Positions 62,496 to 64,000 of a stretch of DNA of 64,000 nt are shown in pieces. The stretch is from Paenibacillus tepidiphilus. Its GTDB lineage: Bacteria; Bacillota; Bacilli; Paenibacillales; Paenibacillaceae. Each line of letters starts with the position of its first letter. The first letter of the stretch is position 1. Made by a program: the position numbers and the translations under genes. The stretch spans positions 1-64,000 of the forward strand of contig NZ_VWRQ01000006.1 of assembly GCF_008635795.1 (NCBI RefSeq), in the 5' to 3' direction. The notes beneath the pieces are model-generated. The model made no database searches. It was not told where the DNA came from and worked only from the letters and a program-made list of their open reading frames with translations.

Positions 62496-63641
62496 TCATA
62501 GCACGTTCTCTTTCACATGGGTATCGGCGAAATCCTGATTATTGAACCAGTCTCCGCTGCCCGCCCAGGTCGAATCCAGCGGTATCCACACCTGCTGCTC
62601 ACTTAGATACACTTCGTTCCAGGCATGCGCCCCGGTGCCTCCCTGCCCGTCATATCCCACACCTGTAACTACGCGGACCTGCAGGCCCTGCGAGCGGGCC
62701 ATAACCGCATAGAGCCGGGCATAGTCGATGCAGACGCCAAGCCTCGTATCAAAAGTGTCCTGCGGCGTCTGCTCCTTCCAGATCCGGTTCTGCACATAAT
62801 TCTCGGCCTTGTCATAATCATAGGAAATTCTTGAGCCGACCCAGTCGTACAGCTGGCGAGCCTTCTCCTCGTCGCTGCCGGCCGCGCCGGCGATATCCGC
62901 GGCCGCCCCTTCAATGTCGGGCGAAATCGCATGGTCAATGACTTCATATTTCCGCCGGAGAATGTCGTTCATCTCTGCGCTTACGGCTTCAGTCAGTACG
63001 GGCAGCTTCCCCCGCACCTGTTCGACGCCCAGCGGCTCGAACACAGCCGCTGCACTTTGACGGTACAGCGGCGAAGATTCCACGTACCGGCTGAAGCCGC
63101 TGTCGGGGCTAAGCGCTACACCCAGATACAGGATGAATACGACAACCAGCCCCCGCACGAGGCCGAGGGCAAGTCCAATCACCGCTCCGCTCAGTCGGCT
63201 AAGCGACGTCGGCCTTCTTCCCTGCCATCTTCCTGTGGAGCGGGGCAGCGAGAACGGCAGCAGCATGAACAGGAGGCCGAGCATTAGACGGATCAGCATA
63301 TAGGCCAGGAGCAGGATCAGCAGGAACCGCACTACCGGCGATCCGGCTAGTACGGATACGGCTGTATAATACACCTGCTGCCAGCCGCTCAGCGTTCCGT
63401 CCGGGAGCTGTACGCCTTCGGCCCAGCTACCGGCTGCCGGCGACAAATATACCGCAGCCGGAATGGCCAGCGCCAGCGAAGCTGCAGCCAGCAGGCCGCT
63501 GCCCAGCAGGCCGAACAATCCGCCCGCCGCCCGGGCAAATCCGCGGCTCCAGCCCTGTACCAGCGAGAAGAGTACGACAAGCAGCAGGATGATCGAAATA
63601 ATGTCGGCGTTCCCAAGGCTGTCCACCCAGCGGTTCAGCAT
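62496..63641 (-). CDS. Membrane protein with CvpA-like N-part and transglutaminase-like C-domain
   Basis: The product has 381 residues. The N-terminal half (about 1-190) has five or six helices with a CvpA-like pattern. The C-terminal half has a transglutaminase/cysteine-protease fold with the triad in TRLGVCIDYARLYAVMARSQG (Cys), GGTGAHAWNEVYL (His) and IPLDSTW (Asp). The catalytic domain probably faces outward and may act on cell-wall peptides or proteins. The ATG begins MLNRWVDSLGNADI. The following 180 bases to the next gene hold no evident gene. Confidence 0.85.
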   Translation of the reverse strand: MLNRWVDSLGNADIISIILLLVVLFSLVQGWSRGFARAAGGLFGLLGSGLLAAASLALAIPAAVYLSPAAGSWAEGVQLPDGTLSGWQQVYYTAVSVLAGSPVVRFLLILLLAYMLIRLMLGLLFMLLPFSLPRSTGRWQGRRPTSLSRLSGAVIGLALGLVRGLVVVFILYLGVALSPDSGFSRYVESSPLYRQSAAAVFEPLGVEQVRGKLPVLTEAVSAEMNDILRRKYEVIDHAISPDIEGAAADIAGAAGSDEEKARQLYDWVGSRISYDYDKAENYVQNRIWKEQTPQDTFDTRLGVCIDYARLYAVMARSQGLQVRVVTGVGYDGQGGTGAHAWNEVYLSEQQVWIPLDSTWAGSGDWFNNQDFADTHVKENVL

Positions 63642-63683
63642 GTCATCTCCTCCTTATTCAGAGCTTCCTGCAAAAGACGCAGG

Positions 63684-64000
63684 TTAACTTCCGGCCCCGT
63701 TCTTGCGGGCCTCGTCGATAAAAGCTTTCGTTGTATCGGTAACGCTCCATTGCCCAAGACTGACCCCGCGGAAAATCACTTCCACTTTATCGTTACCGGC
63801 CGCACCCTTCACTTCCAGATTAGGCGTAGTAATCGTAAAGGTTCCGTCCCCGCCCGAGGTATACTTCGCTTCCTTCGCCTCGCTGAGCATCATCTCCTGG
63901 GCTTCGCTCTTCAGCGTGCTCACCGTACTGTCGGTCACTTTATTCACCGCATCTCCAATCTGCTCCATCGTAACACCGCTATAGATGAACAGACCGGCGA
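63684..64000 (-). CDS. Small membrane-anchored protein, start outside the window
   Basis: The open frame continues without a stop past an internal ATG at 63968 to the window edge (AGLFIYSGVTMEQIGDAVNKV), so the true start lies beyond 64000. The visible part has the end of a membrane helix, a helical stretch and a beta-rich end (VEVIFRGVSLGQWSV). No known family is recognised. It is 42 bases upstream of the transglutaminase gene on the same strand and may be co-transcribed. Confidence 0.65.
   Translation of the reverse strand, partial: AGLFIYSGVTMEQIGDAVNKVTDSTVSTLKSEAQEMMLSEAKEAKYTSGGDGTFTITTPNLEVKGAAGNDKVEVIFRGVSLGQWSVTDTTKAFIDEARKNGAGS

Overview
The window looks like a chromosomal segment of a Paenibacillus-type member of the Bacillales. 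The signs are a DnaB/DnaI helicase-loading pair, Sda, YuiB, YuzB and YutI homologues, coproheme decarboxylase (HemQ), a class I SAM riboswitch in front of metNIQ, a menaquinone (futalosine pathway) enzyme, lpl-type carbohydrate importers with a large membrane-bound AraC regulator, and many strong AGGAGG-type ribosome binding sites. No rRNA, tRNA, insertion sequence, prophage or CRISPR array was seen.

Layout. 1-1.05 kb: end of an unrecognised gene, a perfect palindrome, and two kinds of tandem repeat where sdhB would be expected. 1.05-5.1 kb: sdhA and sdhC, divergent from a LysR regulator, with a Fur-like box between them. 5.1-13.7 kb: a same-strand cluster of an SsuD-type flavin monooxygenase, a sugar-type ABC importer without ATPase, an unusual radical SAM protein and an FMN split-barrel protein; a divergent AraC regulator overlaps a beta-propeller-like lipoprotein gene. 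13.7-17.0 kb: accessory genes (two paralogous lipoproteins flanking a peptidoglycan peptidase, and an overlapping pair of unknown small genes). 17.2-24.6 kb: a pectin side-chain (rhamnogalacturonan) uptake locus with a CcpA site. 24.9-31.7 kb: Ktr potassium uptake, a GntR-ABC operon and a CPBP membrane protease.

31.8-44.7 kb is mostly core: uvrC with a low-complexity insertion, trxA, an SgrR-like regulator divergent from an MFS exporter, dnaI/dnaB, yuiB, hemQ, NADH dehydrogenase and ferredoxin-NADP reductase. 44.8-50.7 kb holds a small sda gene with a cluster of DnaA boxes upstream, a YheC/D-like ATP-grasp gene, a GNAT gene, an ErpA/IscA-type carrier, mqnE, and yutJ/yuzB/yutI-like genes. 50.9-53.8 kb is the SAM-riboswitch-controlled methionine importer. 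53.9-64 kb carries a HEPN protein, a thioredoxin-like protein, a SpoVB-family flippase, a Cof-type phosphatase, two tandem class B penicillin-binding proteins, a membrane transglutaminase and a truncated last gene.

The best candidate for an undescribed system is the 5.1-11.2 kb cluster. It joins a sulfonate-type monooxygenase to a sugar-type importer, with a CX8CX2C radical SAM protein and a flavin-fold protein downstream. This suggests uptake and breakdown of a sulfonated or otherwise modified sugar. A second candidate is the overlapping small-gene pair at 16.3-17.0 kb.
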